NCBI RefSeq assembly: GCF_009391885.1
Contig: NZ_VZII01000009.1
Coordinates: 308,724-372,723 of the forward strand
DNA from: Pseudomonas sp. MN1F
Lineage (GTDB): Bacteria; Pseudomonadota; Gammaproteobacteria; Pseudomonadales; Pseudomonadaceae
Direction: 5' to 3'
Length of the DNA stretch: 64,000 bases
Position 1 is the first letter of the stretch; each line of letters opens with the position of its first letter. A program made the translations under genes and the position numbers. A model generated the notes under the pieces. That model saw nothing but the letters and a program-made list of their open reading frames with translations. It ran no database searches and was not told the origin of the DNA. Positions 18,153 through 27,718 of the stretch are shown here, in pieces.

Positions 18153-19559
18153 CTAGCCTGGGTCGCGGAAGTCGGGGTGGAAGTTGGCCGGGACGGCGAC
18201 GCTGACGCTGTCGCGGGTGGCGATGTCGATGCCTTCGCTGGCCACCTCGGCGAGGAAGTCGATCTGCTCCGGGGTAATCACGTACGGCGGCAGGAAGTAC
18301 ACCACGCTGCCCAGCGGGCGCAGCAGGGCGCCGCGGGTCAGGGCGTGCTCGAACACCTTCAGGCCACGACGCTCCTGCCACGGGTAGGCGGCCTTGGTGG
18401 CCTTGTCCTGGACCATCTCGATGGCCAGGGCCATGCCGGTCTGGCGGATTTCGGCGACATGGGCATGGTCGGCCAGGTGCGCGGTGGCGCTGGCCATGCG
18501 CGCGGCCAGGGCCTTGTTGGCCTCGATCACGTTGTCCTGCTCGAAGATGTCCAGCGTCGCCAGGGCGGCGGCGCAGGCCAGCGGGTTGCCGGTGTAGCTG
18601 TGCGAGTGGAGGAACGCGCGCAGGGTCGGGTAATCGTCGTAGAAGGCCTGGTACACCTTGTCGGTGGTCAGGCAGGCGGCCAGCGGCAGGTAGCCACCGG
18701 TCAGGGCCTTGGACAGGCACAGGAAGTCCGGGCGGATGCCGGCCTGCTCGCAGGCGAACATCGTGCCGGTGCGGCCGAAACCGACGGCGATCTCGTCGTG
18801 GATCAGGTGCACGTCATAGCGGTCGCAGGCCTCGCGCAGCAGCTTGAGGTACACCGGGTGGTACATGCGCATGCCGCCGGCACCCTGGATCAGCGGTTCG
18901 ACGATCACCGCCGAGAGGGTTTCGTGGTGTTCGGCCAGGGTCTGCTCCATGGCGGCGAACATATTGCGCGAGTGTTCTTCCCAGCTCATGCCCTCGGGGC
19001 GCAGGTAGCAGTCGGGGCTTGGCACTTTGATGGTGTCGAGCAGCAGTGCCTTGTAGGTTTCGGTGAACAGCGGCACGTCGCCGACCGACATCGCGGCAAT
19101 GGTCTCGCCGTGGTAGCTGTTGGTCAGGGTAACGAAGCGTTTTTTCGCCGGTTTGCCGATGTTCTGCCAGTAGTGGAAGCTCATCTTCAACGCCACTTCG
19201 ATGCACGACGAGCCGTTGTCGGCATAGAACACCCGGTCGAGCCCGGCGGGGGTCATGGCGACCAGGCGCTCGGACAGCTCGATCACCGGCTGGTGGCTGA
19301 AGCCTGCGAGGATCACGTGCTCCAGTTGGTCGACCTGGTCCTTGATGCGCTGGTTGATGCGCGGGTTGGCGTGGCCGAACACGTTGACCCACCAGCTGCT
19401 CACGGCATCCAGGTAGCGTTTGCCGTCGAAGTCCTCGAGCCACACCCCTTCACCGCGGCGGATCGGGATCAGTGGCAGCTGCTCGTGGTCTTTCATCTGG
19501 GTGCAGGGGTGCCACAGGACTTTGAGGTCGCGTTGCATCCACTGATCGTTGAGGCCCAT
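18153..19559 (-). CDS. bioA: Adenosylmethionine-8-amino-7-oxononanoate aminotransferase
   Basis: 468-aa class III PLP aminotransferase that converts KAPA to DAPA in biotin synthesis, with SAM as amino donor. Motifs: WHPCTQMKDHE near the N-terminus, the PLP phosphate-binding GSSCIEVALKMS, SYHGET, the catalytic Lys in LCLSKALTGGYLPLA, and SYTGNPLACAAA. The ATG at 19559 is chosen because AGGAG (19568-19572) lies 8 nt upstream; a GTG six bases earlier is too close. The other bio genes are not in the window. Confidence 0.96.
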   Translation of the reverse strand: MGLNDQWMQRDLKVLWHPCTQMKDHEQLPLIPIRRGEGVWLEDFDGKRYLDAVSSWWVNVFGHANPRINQRIKDQVDQLEHVILAGFSHQPVIELSERLVAMTPAGLDRVFYADNGSSCIEVALKMSFHYWQNIGKPAKKRFVTLTNSYHGETIAAMSVGDVPLFTETYKALLLDTIKVPSPDCYLRPEGMSWEEHSRNMFAAMEQTLAEHHETLSAVIVEPLIQGAGGMRMYHPVYLKLLREACDRYDVHLIHDEIAVGFGRTGTMFACEQAGIRPDFLCLSKALTGGYLPLAACLTTDKVYQAFYDDYPTLRAFLHSHSYTGNPLACAAALATLDIFEQDNVIEANKALAARMASATAHLADHAHVAEIRQTGMALAIEMVQDKATKAAYPWQERRGLKVFEHALTRGALLRPLGSVVYFLPPYVITPEQIDFLAEVASEGIDIATRDSVSVAVPANFHPDFRDPG

Positions 19560-19637
19560 GGGCACTTCTCCTGGCTTACTGCCTGCTTTGACCGCGTAAG
19601 CCTAAGCAAAGCCAGGGGGCAGGACAACCGCTAGTGC

Positions 19638-20129
19638 TCAATGGCGGCAGGTGCGGGTCCATTCCAGCTTGCGGATATGTACGGTGCCAGCCTGTGAAGT
19701 GGAGATGGTCAGGCGGCGGAAGGGCCCTTCGATGAGCTGATGGTAGGGGTGCGTGGAAATCGGCCCCGGCCTGTAGTCGGTGTAGCCGCTGCCAGAGAGG
19801 GTCAGCCAGTAGAAGTTGCGCGGGACCGGGGCGATCAGGTCCATGTCGTAGCCATCGGTATCCAGCAACATCTGCACATCGTCGAAGTGCTGGTCGCTGA
19901 CGACGTAATATTCCAGCCGCAGGCATTCGACTTCCTCGTTGAAGGCAATCTCCACGTCACTGTGCTCGCCGATCACCAGTTCGGTGCCATCTTCGCCTTT
20001 GAACGCTTCATGCAATCCGGTCCATGACGTGCCGTTGGAGCGGATTTTCAGGCCTGAAGGGGTTTGTACTGTCTGGTTGTGCCACAAGAATTGTCGTTTT
20101 ACCTGTGCGAAATGCTCCTCATAGGTCAT
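19638..20129 (-). CDS. Conserved hypothetical protein, 163 aa
   Basis: Family not recognised. The product is acidic and soluble, without signal peptide or membrane helix. It contains NGTSWTGLHEAFKGEDGTEL and ends in a beta-rich stretch (FRRLTISTSQAGTVHIRKLE). The start at 20129 (MTYEEHF) is supported by AGGAG at 20137-20141 with 7 nt spacing; the frame is open further upstream but without a site. It stands upstream of bioA on the same strand and is divergent from the flavoprotein gene at 20342. Confidence 0.8.
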   Translation of the reverse strand: MTYEEHFAQVKRQFLWHNQTVQTPSGLKIRSNGTSWTGLHEAFKGEDGTELVIGEHSDVEIAFNEEVECLRLEYYVVSDQHFDDVQMLLDTDGYDMDLIAPVPRNFYWLTLSGSGYTDYRPGPISTHPYHQLIEGPFRRLTISTSQAGTVHIRKLEWTRTCRH

Positions 20130-20341
20130 CGTGTAGCTCCTGTTGTCGGTTTTTTCAGCCACTTTCGCCAGCTTCACCCAATGGCCGAAAGCCTGGCTAC
20201 TGACAAAAATGCCAGTTGCCAAAGGCACTTGATGTCGCTGTGCTGGCAGGGTCTGAATACCTGACGTATTCTTAGCGCATCGTCTCTCGGGGCATTCCTG
20301 CCTCTTCTCATCCCTGCAATTTCAACTCGGAGTTCGCCGAC

Positions 20342-22108
20342 ATGGCTGCTGCTTGGGTGCGCCTGTGTGCGTTGGTATTGATCGGTGTGTCCAGCGGCGC
20401 CGCGCTGGCAAAGGACAAGACACCGTCGGCAATCGTGGTGGGTGGCGGCCTGGCAGGCCTGACCGCGGCGTACGAGCTGCAGAACAAAGGCTGGCAGGTC
20501 ACCTTGCTGGAGGCCAAGTCGGGCATGGGGGGGCGTTCCGGCCTGGCCACCAGCGAGTGGATCGGCAATGCCAAGGCCCAGCCGGTGCTCAACCAATACC
20601 TCGACCGTTTCAAGCTTGAAACACTGCCCGCGCCGGAGTTCGTGCGTACCCCGGGCTACCTGATCGACGGTGAGTACTTCAGCGCCACTGACCTGGCCAC
20701 CAAGCAACCGGCCACCGCCGAGGCGCTCAAACGCTACGAGAAAACCCTCGACGACCTGGCTCGTTCGATCGATGACCCGCTCAACCCGCAGGCGACCAGC
20801 ACGCTGTTCGCCCTCGACCAGATGAACGTGTCCACCTGGCTGGACAAGCTGCAACTGCCGAGCACTGCGCGTCAGCTGATCAACCAGCAGATCCGTACCC
20901 GCTACGATGAGCCATCGCGCCTGTCGCTGCTCTACTTTGCTCAGCAAAACCGCGTCTACCGTGGGGTCAGCGACCGTGACCTGCGCGCCGCGCGCCTGCC
21001 TGGCGGTAGCCCGGTACTGGCCCAGGCATTCGTCAAGCAGCTGAAGACCATCAAGACCAGCTCGCCAGTCACGGCAATCGTGCAGGACAAGGATGGCGTC
21101 AGCGTCAAGGTCGGCAGCACGGACTACAAGGCCGATTACCTGGTGATGGCAGTGCCACTGCGGGCGCTGGCCAAGATCCAGATCACCCCTGGCCTGGACA
21201 CCCAGCACGTGGCAGCGATCAAGGGCACGAACTACGGCTGGCGTGACCAACTGATGCTCAAGTTCAAGCAACCTGTATGGGAAAGCCGCGCGCGCATGTC
21301 GGGCGAGATCTTCAGTAACACCGGCCTCGGCATGCTTTGGATCGAGCCCGCACTCAAGGGGGGCGCCAACGTGGTGATCAACCTGTCGGGTGACAATGCG
21401 CGTCTGCTGCAGGCCTTTGGCGACAAGCAGATGGTCGACCAGGTGCTGATCCGCCTGCATGCCTTCTATCCACAGGCCCGTGGCGCGTTCACCGGTTACG
21501 AAGTCAAACGTTACAGCGTCGATGCGGGTACCGGTGGCGCCTACCTGGCCTATGGCCCGGGGCAGATCAGCAAGTACTGGCGCCTGTGGGAGCGCCCGGT
21601 GCAGCGCATCACCTTTGCCGGTGAGCACACCGACGCGCTCTATCCGGGTACCCTCGAGGGTGCCCTGCGCAGTGGCCAACGCGCTGCCAGCCAGGTGCAG
21701 GACTTGCTCGCCGGCAAGTCGTTCGACCCGGCCAAGGCTGCGACCGTCGCAGCTGCGGCGACAGCCGGTGCAGCGGTGGCGAAGAAGGACAGCGGCGGGT
21801 TCTTCTCGCGCCTGTTCGGTGGTTCCGACAAACCTGAAGTGAAGGCTGCACCGGTTGCCAAGGCCGAGGAAGTCGCGCCAGCAACGGCCCCGGCCCCTGC
21901 AGCCGCCCCTGCTACCCCTGCACCTGCAGAAGTGGCCAAGGAAGAGCCGGCCAAGCCCGCCGCAACCAAGGCAGCACCGGCCAAACATGCACCGGCGCAC
22001 AAGCCTGCGGCCAAGCAGGCGAAAAAGGCGGTCGAGCCGAAGAAAGCCACGGTCAAATCCGAGCCTGTGAAGAAGCCGGTGGCCAATACCCAGGCTCAGG
22101 CAAACTGA
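20342..22108 (+). CDS. Secreted flavin amine oxidase-family protein with Ala/Lys/Pro-rich tail
   Basis: 588 aa. A Sec-type signal peptide (residues 1-23, ending GAALA) precedes a Rossmann FAD motif VVGGGLAGLTAAYEL near 31-46, and a second FAD contact GEHTDALYPGTLEGALRSG lies near residue 430, as in the amine oxidase family. The substrate is unknown. After about residue 470 the sequence becomes low-complexity Ala/Pro/Lys, with repeats such as PAKPAATKAAPAKHAPAHKP. Such a basic tail could bind DNA, envelope polyanions or peptidoglycan; this is inference. GGAG about 9 nt upstream supports the ATG. A REP-like hairpin follows. Confidence 0.85.
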   Translation: MAAAWVRLCALVLIGVSSGAALAKDKTPSAIVVGGGLAGLTAAYELQNKGWQVTLLEAKSGMGGRSGLATSEWIGNAKAQPVLNQYLDRFKLETLPAPEFVRTPGYLIDGEYFSATDLATKQPATAEALKRYEKTLDDLARSIDDPLNPQATSTLFALDQMNVSTWLDKLQLPSTARQLINQQIRTRYDEPSRLSLLYFAQQNRVYRGVSDRDLRAARLPGGSPVLAQAFVKQLKTIKTSSPVTAIVQDKDGVSVKVGSTDYKADYLVMAVPLRALAKIQITPGLDTQHVAAIKGTNYGWRDQLMLKFKQPVWESRARMSGEIFSNTGLGMLWIEPALKGGANVVINLSGDNARLLQAFGDKQMVDQVLIRLHAFYPQARGAFTGYEVKRYSVDAGTGGAYLAYGPGQISKYWRLWERPVQRITFAGEHTDALYPGTLEGALRSGQRAASQVQDLLAGKSFDPAKAATVAAAATAGAAVAKKDSGGFFSRLFGGSDKPEVKAAPVAKAEEVAPATAPAPAAAPATPAPAEVAKEEPAKPAATKAAPAKHAPAHKPAAKQAKKAVEPKKATVKSEPVKKPVANTQAQAN

Positions 22109-22121
22109 TGTGAAATCAGCA

Positions 22122-22157
22122 CTGGCCCTATCACCGGCAAGCCGGCGATAGGGCCAG
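22122..22157. repeat. REP-like hairpin
   Basis: Left arm 22122-22138 pairs with 22141-22157 across an AA loop with one mismatch. The sequence (CTGGCCCTATCACCGGC / GCCGGCGATAGGGCCAG) is of the type scattered between genes in P. putida genomes. It lies 14 nt after the flavoprotein stop and may serve as mRNA 3'-end hairpin. No T run follows. Confidence 0.75.
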
Positions 22158-22192
22158 CCCTGGCAGCCTCAAACTCTCCGACTATTGTTAAT

Positions 22193-22210
22193 GTTTCCTT
22201 AATAGGAAAC
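22193..22210. promoter_or_regulatory. 18-bp perfect palindrome upstream of cytochrome b561-yceI
   Basis: GTTTCCTTAATAGGAAAC is a perfect inverted repeat (7-bp arms, 4-nt AT centre) in an AT-rich 160-bp stretch (22158-22319) before the cytochrome b561 gene. It looks like a binding site for a dimeric regulator; which one is unknown. The AT-rich region around 22216-22275 probably holds the promoter. Confidence 0.5.
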
Positions 22211-22319
22211 TCACACACTAATCATCATATTTCTCGATAATCCAAAGCAGTTTTTTAAGCTTTTATTCGATACGTTACGCGATAGTCTGTGCACAGCTTT
22301 CACGGGGAACCACGTCATC

Positions 22320-22871
22320 ATGCAACTGCGCAATTCACCTTCTCGCTATGGCGTGGTCAGCATCGTCCTGCACTGGGGCGTTGCATTGGCAGTCTTCGGC
22401 CTGTTCGGCCTGGGCCTGTGGATGGTCGACCTCGGCTACTACGACCCTTGGCGCAAGGCAGGCCCGGACCTGCACAAGAGCATCGGCCTGGTGTTGCTGG
22501 CGGTCATGTTGTTGCGCGTGATCTGGCGTTTCATCAGCCCGCCACCACCGGCACCGGCCAACCACGGGGCATTCACCCGCGTGGCGGCCAAGCTGGGGCA
22601 CCTGGCGCTGTACCTGGGGCTGTTTGCGGTGATGATCGCCGGTTACCTGATTTCCACTGCCGACGGCGTAGGTATTCCGGTGTTCGGCCTGTTCGAGGTG
22701 CCGGCGCTGATCAGCGACCTGCCTGATCAGGCGGACCTGGCTGGCGTGATTCATCTGTGGTTGGCATGGGGCCTGGTGATCTTTGCCGTGCTGCACGCCC
22801 TGGCCGCCCTGAAACACCATTTTATCGACCGTGACGCGACCCTGACCCGCATGCTGGGCCGCAAAGCTTGA
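22320..22871 (+). CDS. Cytochrome b561-family membrane protein
   Basis: 183 aa with four predicted membrane helices and His residues placed for two b-type haems: [14 protein letters not shown] in TM1, [14 protein letters not shown] in TM2, and [25 protein letters not shown] in TM4. Members pass electrons between the quinone pool or periplasmic donors and acceptors. It is 34 nt before yceI; the same pair (yceJ-yceI) exists in E. coli. A quinone/isoprenoid link through YceI is plausible but not shown. Confidence 0.93.
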   Translation: MQLRNSPSRYGVVSIVLHWGVALAVFGLFGLGLWMVDLGYYDPWRKAGPDLHKSIGLVLLAVMLLRVIWRFISPPPPAPANHGAFTRVAAKLGHLALYLGLFAVMIAGYLISTADGVGIPVFGLFEVPALISDLPDQADLAGVIHLWLAWGLVIFAVLHALAALKHHFIDRDATLTRMLGRKA

Positions 22872-22905
22872 CTCTCAACCTCAATTGCATAGGAAGGAAG
22901 TAAGG

Positions 22906-23505
22906 ATGTTGAAAAAGACTTTTGCCGCTCTGGCGCTCGGTACCGCTCTGTTCACCGCCGGCCAGGCCATGGCCGCCGAGTACAAGGTTGACAAGGAAGG
23001 CCAGCACGCGTTCGTTGATTTCAAGATCAGCCACCTGGGCTACAGCTTCATCACCGGTACCTTCAAGGACTGGGATGGTAACTTCAGCTGGGACCCGGCC
23101 AAGCCTGAAGCCAGCAAGATCGACGTCACCCTCAAGACTGTAAGCGTGGATACCAACCACGCCGAGCGTGACAAGCACATCAAGAGCAAGGACTTCCTTG
23201 ACGTAGCCAAGTACCCCACTGCGACCTTCAAGTCGACCAAGGTGACCCCGACCGGCAAGAACGCCGAAGGCCAACTGACTGCCGATGTCGCCGGTGATCT
23301 GACCCTGACCGGCGTCACCAAGCCGGTGGTGATCAAGGCCACCTTCATTGGTGAAGGCAAAGACCCATGGGGCGGCTACCGTGCCGGCTTCGAGGGCAAG
23401 CTCGATATCAACCGCAAGGATTTCGCGCCCAAGTCCATGGACCTCGGCCCGCTGTCCGAGAAGGTTGAGCTGTACTTCGTGTTCGAAGGTGTTCAGCAGA
23501 AGTGA
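22906..23505 (+). CDS. YceI-family periplasmic lipid-binding protein
   Basis: 199 aa. The signal peptide ([20 protein letters not shown], cleaved after AMA near residue 23) is followed by a YceI lipocalin-like barrel: [20 protein letters not shown], a middle segment with [12 protein letters not shown], and [19 protein letters not shown]. The family binds polyisoprenoids. The ATG at 22906 sits behind AAGGAAGTAAGG. It is the last gene of the cytochrome b561-yceI unit, and a strong bidirectional terminator follows. Confidence 0.93.
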   Translation: MLKKTFAALALGTALFTAGQAMAAEYKVDKEGQHAFVDFKISHLGYSFITGTFKDWDGNFSWDPAKPEASKIDVTLKTVSVDTNHAERDKHIKSKDFLDVAKYPTATFKSTKVTPTGKNAEGQLTADVAGDLTLTGVTKPVVIKATFIGEGKDPWGGYRAGFEGKLDINRKDFAPKSMDLGPLSEKVELYFVFEGVQQK

Positions 23506-23520
23506 TGTTGCTGTCCAGGC

Positions 23521-23555
23521 AATAAAAAACGCCGCCCATTGGGCGGCGTTTTTTT
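23521..23555. terminator. Bidirectional terminator between yceI and rhlE
   Basis: AACGCCGCCC (23528-23537) pairs perfectly with GGGCGGCGTT (23541-23550) across a 3-nt loop. A T run follows on the plus strand (23549-23555) and an A run precedes it (23524-23529), so it can end transcription from both converging genes. Confidence 0.93.
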
Positions 23556-23571
23556 ATGCCTGATGCGCGAC

Positions 23572-25476
23572 TTAGCCCTTGCGGGTAAGCAGTGCTGGGC
23601 GCTCACCGCGAGGGCGGCTTGGCAGATCGTCCAGCTGCTCGGGCGTCGGGTAACGGTCGAGCTTGGATTCCTTGCGGATGATCACTGGCTGGTGCTGTTC
23701 GCGGGTGCTGCGCACTGCTGGCTCCTGCCGCGATGCATCGTCACGGCCAGCCGAACGGTTGCGGCCACCGCCATTGTTGTCACGACGGGCGCCACCACCA
23801 TTGTTGTTGCGTGGGCGCTTGTCGCCGCTGGCGTTGCGCTGCTGGCCGCCAGCATTGCGGCCCTGGCCTTGGCCACCGCCGTTGTTGCTGCGCGGGGATT
23901 GGCCCTGGCCCTGCTGGCTTTGCCCCTGGCCGGCACCGCCTGGGCGGCGGTTACGGCCCTGGCCCTTGCCCTGATAAGGGCTGACGTAGTCGGCGCGGTT
24001 GCCGAAGTTATCCACATCATCATCGAGGAATTCTTCCGGGTCGCGGTCGGCAGTTGCTTTCGGCGCGCCGTTGCTGCTGGCTTGCTGCTGCTGGCGAGGC
24101 TTCTTGTCACGCGGCTTGCGTGGCTGCTGCTGCTTGTCGCCGGACTTTTCCTTGTCGGCCGGCTTGTCAGCGGCCTGCTGCTTGGCCTTGCCTTTGTCCT
24201 TGCCCTTGTCCTTGCGGCCGCCGTTGGCGTCTTTGCCGCCTTCGCCACGGGCCTGCTGCTGGTTGCGGCCGCCGCGGCCGCTGTTCTGCTGGCGCTCGCG
24301 CACTTCAGGCTTTTCAGCTTCTACCTGGCTGGCATCGAAGCCCATCAGGTCGCCGTCCGGGATCTTCTGCTTGGTGACCCGTTCGATGCTCTTGAGCAGC
24401 TTTTCTTCATCCGGCGCGACCATGGAGATGGCCTCGCCCGAGCGTCCGGCACGGCCGGTACGGCCGATGCGGTGTACATAGTCTTCCTCGACGTTCGGCA
24501 GCTCGAAGTTGACCACATGGGGCAGTTGATCGATGTCCAGGCCGCGGGCGGCGATGTCGGTTGCCACCAGCACGCGCACGCTATTGGCCTTGAAGTCGGC
24601 CAGGGCCTTGGTGCGAGCGTTCTGGCTCTTGTTGCCATGGATCGCGGCAGCGGTCAGGCCGTGCTTTTCCAGGTACTCGGCCAGGCGGTTGGCGCCGTGC
24701 TTGGTGCGGGTGAACACCAGTACCTGTTCCCAGGCACCCAGCGTGATCAAGTGCGCCAGCAGGGCACGCTTGTGGCTGGCGGGCAGGCGGTAGACGCGCT
24801 GCTCGATACGCTCGACGGTGGTGTTCGGTGGGGTGACCTCGATGCGCTCCGGGTTGTGCAGGAGCTTGTCGGCCAGGTCGGTGATGTCTTTGGAGAAGGT
24901 CGCCGAGAACAGCAGGTTCTGGCGCTTGGCCGGCAGGCGGTTGAGGACCTTCTTGACGTCATGGATGAAGCCCATGTCGAGCATGCGGTCGGCTTCGTCG
25001 AGGACCAGGATTTCCACGTGGGCCAGGTCGACCTTGCCTTGGCCGGCCAGGTCGAGCAGGCGCCCCGGGCAGGCGACGAGCACGTCGACACCCTTGGCAA
25101 TGGCCTGGATCTGCGGGTTCATGCCGACGCCGCCGAAGATGCAGGCGCTGACCAGTGGCAGGTCGCGGGCGTACACCTTGAAGCTGTCGTGTACCTGGGC
25201 GGCGAGCTCGCGGGTCGGGGTCAGGACCAGTACGCGCGGTTGGCGCGGGCCATGACGCTGGGATTTGTCGGGGTGGCCGGCCGGGAACAGGCGCTCGAGG
25301 ATCGGCAAGGCGAAGCCGCCGGTTTTACCAGTACCGGTCTGTGCGGCAACCATCAGGTCACGGCCTTGCAACACGGCGGGAATGGCCCGCTGTTGCACCG
25401 GAGTCGGCTGGGTGTAGCCCGCTGCCTCGATAGCGCGGACAAGAGCCTCGGAGAGACCGAGGGAAGCAAAGGACAT
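23572..25476 (-). CDS. rhlE: RhlE-type DEAD-box RNA helicase with long disordered tail
   Basis: 634 aa. Residues 1-370 are a canonical helicase core: Q motif (YTQPTPVQQ), Walker A AQTGTGKT (45-52), PTRELA, DEAD at 160-163, SAT and [13 protein letters not shown]. Residues from about 375 to the end form a basic, Gln/Gly/Asn/Arg-rich low-complexity tail with RGG-like repeats ([19 protein letters not shown]). Such tails bind RNA and can promote condensates. Roles in ribosome assembly and mRNA decay are known for the family. AGGA at 25483-25486 gives the ATG at 25476. The gap upstream to 25694 is 218 nt. Confidence 0.95.
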   Translation of the reverse strand: MSFASLGLSEALVRAIEAAGYTQPTPVQQRAIPAVLQGRDLMVAAQTGTGKTGGFALPILERLFPAGHPDKSQRHGPRQPRVLVLTPTRELAAQVHDSFKVYARDLPLVSACIFGGVGMNPQIQAIAKGVDVLVACPGRLLDLAGQGKVDLAHVEILVLDEADRMLDMGFIHDVKKVLNRLPAKRQNLLFSATFSKDITDLADKLLHNPERIEVTPPNTTVERIEQRVYRLPASHKRALLAHLITLGAWEQVLVFTRTKHGANRLAEYLEKHGLTAAAIHGNKSQNARTKALADFKANSVRVLVATDIAARGLDIDQLPHVVNFELPNVEEDYVHRIGRTGRAGRSGEAISMVAPDEEKLLKSIERVTKQKIPDGDLMGFDASQVEAEKPEVRERQQNSGRGGRNQQQARGEGGKDANGGRKDKGKDKGKAKQQAADKPADKEKSGDKQQQPRKPRDKKPRQQQQASSNGAPKATADRDPEEFLDDDVDNFGNRADYVSPYQGKGQGRNRRPGGAGQGQSQQGQGQSPRSNNGGGQGQGRNAGGQQRNASGDKRPRNNNGGGARRDNNGGGRNRSAGRDDASRQEPAVRSTREQHQPVIIRKESKLDRYPTPEQLDDLPSRPRGERPALLTRKG

Positions 25477-25694
25477 GGGCAATCCTGTTCTCGTTTGGGC
25501 TGGGCCCGTTGGGATATTCTGCCTGGCGCGACGGGCATCGAAGGGATGCGATCGCGTCCGGTCCAGCTGGGCTTTCACTGCACATCCGGGAAGCGGAGGG
25601 TGGACGCCAAGGGGCGTCAATGCCGATCGGGATGCCTGTTGCGAGGCCGAGCGTCCGGGCGTGAGCCGGGCGGGAAGGCCCGAGTATAACAGAG
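25477..25694 (-). other. Leader region of rhlE
   Basis: 218 nt with no credible gene. A TATACT (minus strand, complement of 25683-25688) lies at its upstream edge and would give a leader of roughly 200 nt, although no good -35 is visible. Several short GC-rich inverted repeats occur inside. A long structured leader would fit post-transcriptional or cold-linked control known for other DEAD-box helicase genes, but this is inference. Confidence 0.35.
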
Positions 25695-26483
25695 CTAACG
25701 CAGCGTGCTGCTTTCCTGCTGCTCAACGGCGCCGACAAGATCGCCTGCGTCGCCGATGTAGTGTTCGATAATCGCCTCGAACGCCGGTTCCTGCTTGAAA
25801 CGACGCAGCTCTTCGGTAAACGCCTGGGCCAGTTGTTCGCGCCCGGGTTTGCGCGCCAGGCCCAGGTATTGCGCCTGACGGCTGATGATCAGGGGCAGCT
25901 CTTCGACCTGCTGTTCGAGGCCAAGCTGGTTTTGCAGGTAACGCCCGACCAGGCGGTCAGTGACCAGCAGATCGATGCGCCCGCGTATGAGTTTGCCAAA
26001 ATTGGCTTCGTGGCTCGGCGCAGTTTCGCGGCGGAAATCCTCGGACTCATTGAACGCCGCGTCGTAGGCGTAGCCCGGCGACGTGCCTACGGTCAGGCCG
26101 GCTAGGTCATCCAGCTGGCGGATGGCATGGCGCCGGTCGCTGGCCTGAAACAGCACGAACTCGACATCGGACATAGGCTCTGCCGGATAGACCATGTAGG
26201 CCTTGCGCGACTCGACCTGGAAAATGTCCATCACCCCGTCAGCCTGGCCCAGCTCCACCAAGGCCAGGCAGCGCTTCCACGGCAGGAACTGCCAGTCCAC
26301 CTCGACACCCAGGCGGCGGAATACCTCGGTGGTGACTTCGTAGTCGATCCCTTTGGCCTGGCCACTATCGCGATACACATACGGTGCCCAGTCATCGCTG
26401 ACCAGGCGCAGCCGCTCACCTAGCGCCATCGGGCTCAGGCAGGCGAGCAGCAGGGTGCACAGCAATTGGACGATGTGGGGCAT
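25695..26483 (-). CDS. Orphan periplasmic substrate-binding protein (SBP_bac_3 type)
   Basis: 262 aa with a signal peptide ([20 protein letters not shown], cleavage after ALG). The fold is the type-3 extracellular solute-binding protein: [65 protein letters not shown]. No permease or ATPase gene is nearby, so it may be a stand-alone sensor or chemoreceptor ligand protein rather than a transporter part. A second protein of this type lies at 51216-51953. Ligand unknown. Confidence 0.85.
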   Translation of the reverse strand: MPHIVQLLCTLLLACLSPMALGERLRLVSDDWAPYVYRDSGQAKGIDYEVTTEVFRRLGVEVDWQFLPWKRCLALVELGQADGVMDIFQVESRKAYMVYPAEPMSDVEFVLFQASDRRHAIRQLDDLAGLTVGTSPGYAYDAAFNESEDFRRETAPSHEANFGKLIRGRIDLLVTDRLVGRYLQNQLGLEQQVEELPLIISRQAQYLGLARKPGREQLAQAFTEELRRFKQEPAFEAIIEHYIGDAGDLVGAVEQQESSTLR

Positions 26484-26547
26484 GGCGCGAGATTACGCGC
26501 TCACCCGGAGCAAGGCCAGTGAAGATCAAAGGCCCCGGTTTCGGCCA

Positions 26548-27624
26548 TCAGCGATGGGAAGCACGCAGCAGGTGCGCCTCGATATCCTTGCGCCGGTCGC
26601 CCAAAGACAGGCGCAGGCTCGGGTGGCGCAGGCACTGGCGCAACTGCTCGGGCTCGATGCGCCCGTGGCGTTCGTTGAGGTTCTCCAGCGCCTTGTCCCA
26701 CCAGGCCGTTGCACAGGCGCGATCGAACTCGTTGGGGTAGGGGTAGCAGCCGTACAGCAGCTCGCGCACGAACTGGCGCTCGCGGCTGGGCATGGTCAGG
26801 CTAAGGGCCTTGTAACCCAGGCGCTGCAGGGTCGGTGGGCGTGGCAGTTGGTCGTTGACCAATGCCACATCGGCAAGCGCCGCCGGCCCCAGTGGGTTAT
26901 CGCCGTGTTTGCGCAGCCAGGCCTGGATCTTGGCGCGGAACTGGGCCTTGCGGCTCCAGTAGTGGTGGATGACGTCGGTGCATTCGGCCAGTTCCATCTT
27001 GCGGTAAGCGGCCACCGCCAGGCAGAACTCTTCAAGGGTGTAGGCGGTGCGGACCAACGGGTAGAACTCGTCCATCATGGCAATGGAGCGGTCCAGCACG
27101 TCGGTGTCCTCGGCGCACAGGCCGATCACCCCCGAGTTGACCAGCGGCATCTGGCGGTCGGCGAGGCCGCGTGACTCGAGAATGCCGAGCAGGTTGGTGT
27201 ACAGCAGGCACTGCTGATTCGCGCCGTAGCGCGCGCCAATGGCATTGCACAGCAGCGTGCCGGGCTTGACCCGCTGGAACAGTTGCAGTGGCGACTTGCG
27301 GAAGAACGTATCGGTGTCGATCAGCACGGCCTGAGGGTGTTGCTGCAGCACTTGGCGCATCAGCACATGCTTGCTGCGAAAGTGATAGCCGTGGGGCTGG
27401 TTCCAGGCCTTGCGGGTAGCCTCGTCGAGCAGATGAACGGTTACTGGCAGTTTGCCGTAAGGCTCGGCGTTGTCGGTATAGACCTGGATGTCGATGGCCA
27501 GATTGGCCTTGCCCCCCAGCTGCGCGAGGGCGCTGACGATGCTGAAACAGGCTTCCTGATGATAGGTGGCGGGGCCGAACGCCAGGTATACGAGCTGAGG
27601 GCGAGATGGCAGGAAATGTTGCAT
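26548..27624 (-). CDS. Possible glycosyltransferase (GT-A-like), 358 aa
   Basis: Not assigned to a named family with certainty. The protein starts QLVYLAFGPATYHQEACFSI and has a DTDTFF motif near residue 100 that resembles the DxD metal/nucleotide-sugar site of GT-A enzymes (compare family 8). This is followed by NSGVIGLC, another feature of that fold. There is no signal peptide or membrane helix. The ATG at 27624 is preferred to a GTG at 27636. It lies 64 nt before the binding-protein gene on the same strand and downstream of metF. Confidence 0.65.
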   Translation of the reverse strand: MQHFLPSRPQLVYLAFGPATYHQEACFSIVSALAQLGGKANLAIDIQVYTDNAEPYGKLPVTVHLLDEATRKAWNQPHGYHFRSKHVLMRQVLQQHPQAVLIDTDTFFRKSPLQLFQRVKPGTLLCNAIGARYGANQQCLLYTNLLGILESRGLADRQMPLVNSGVIGLCAEDTDVLDRSIAMMDEFYPLVRTAYTLEEFCLAVAAYRKMELAECTDVIHHYWSRKAQFRAKIQAWLRKHGDNPLGPAALADVALVNDQLPRPPTLQRLGYKALSLTMPSRERQFVRELLYGCYPYPNEFDRACATAWWDKALENLNERHGRIEPEQLRQCLRHPSLRLSLGDRRKDIEAHLLRASHR

Positions 27625-27718
27625 TGCAGGCGACACCTATCAGAGCCAGAAAGTAAATAAGGCCCTAGTCTACGACTAAAGCCTTAATTGTTTCAGAATC
27701 TGTTGATGCCAAAAAGTT

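Noticed and set aside
23539..25689. Long plus-strand frame opposite rhlE with a hydrophobic Ala/Leu/Val-rich first part.
   Set aside because: It is the antisense of the repetitive helicase tail and the conserved helicase core; it has no ribosome site and crosses the terminator.
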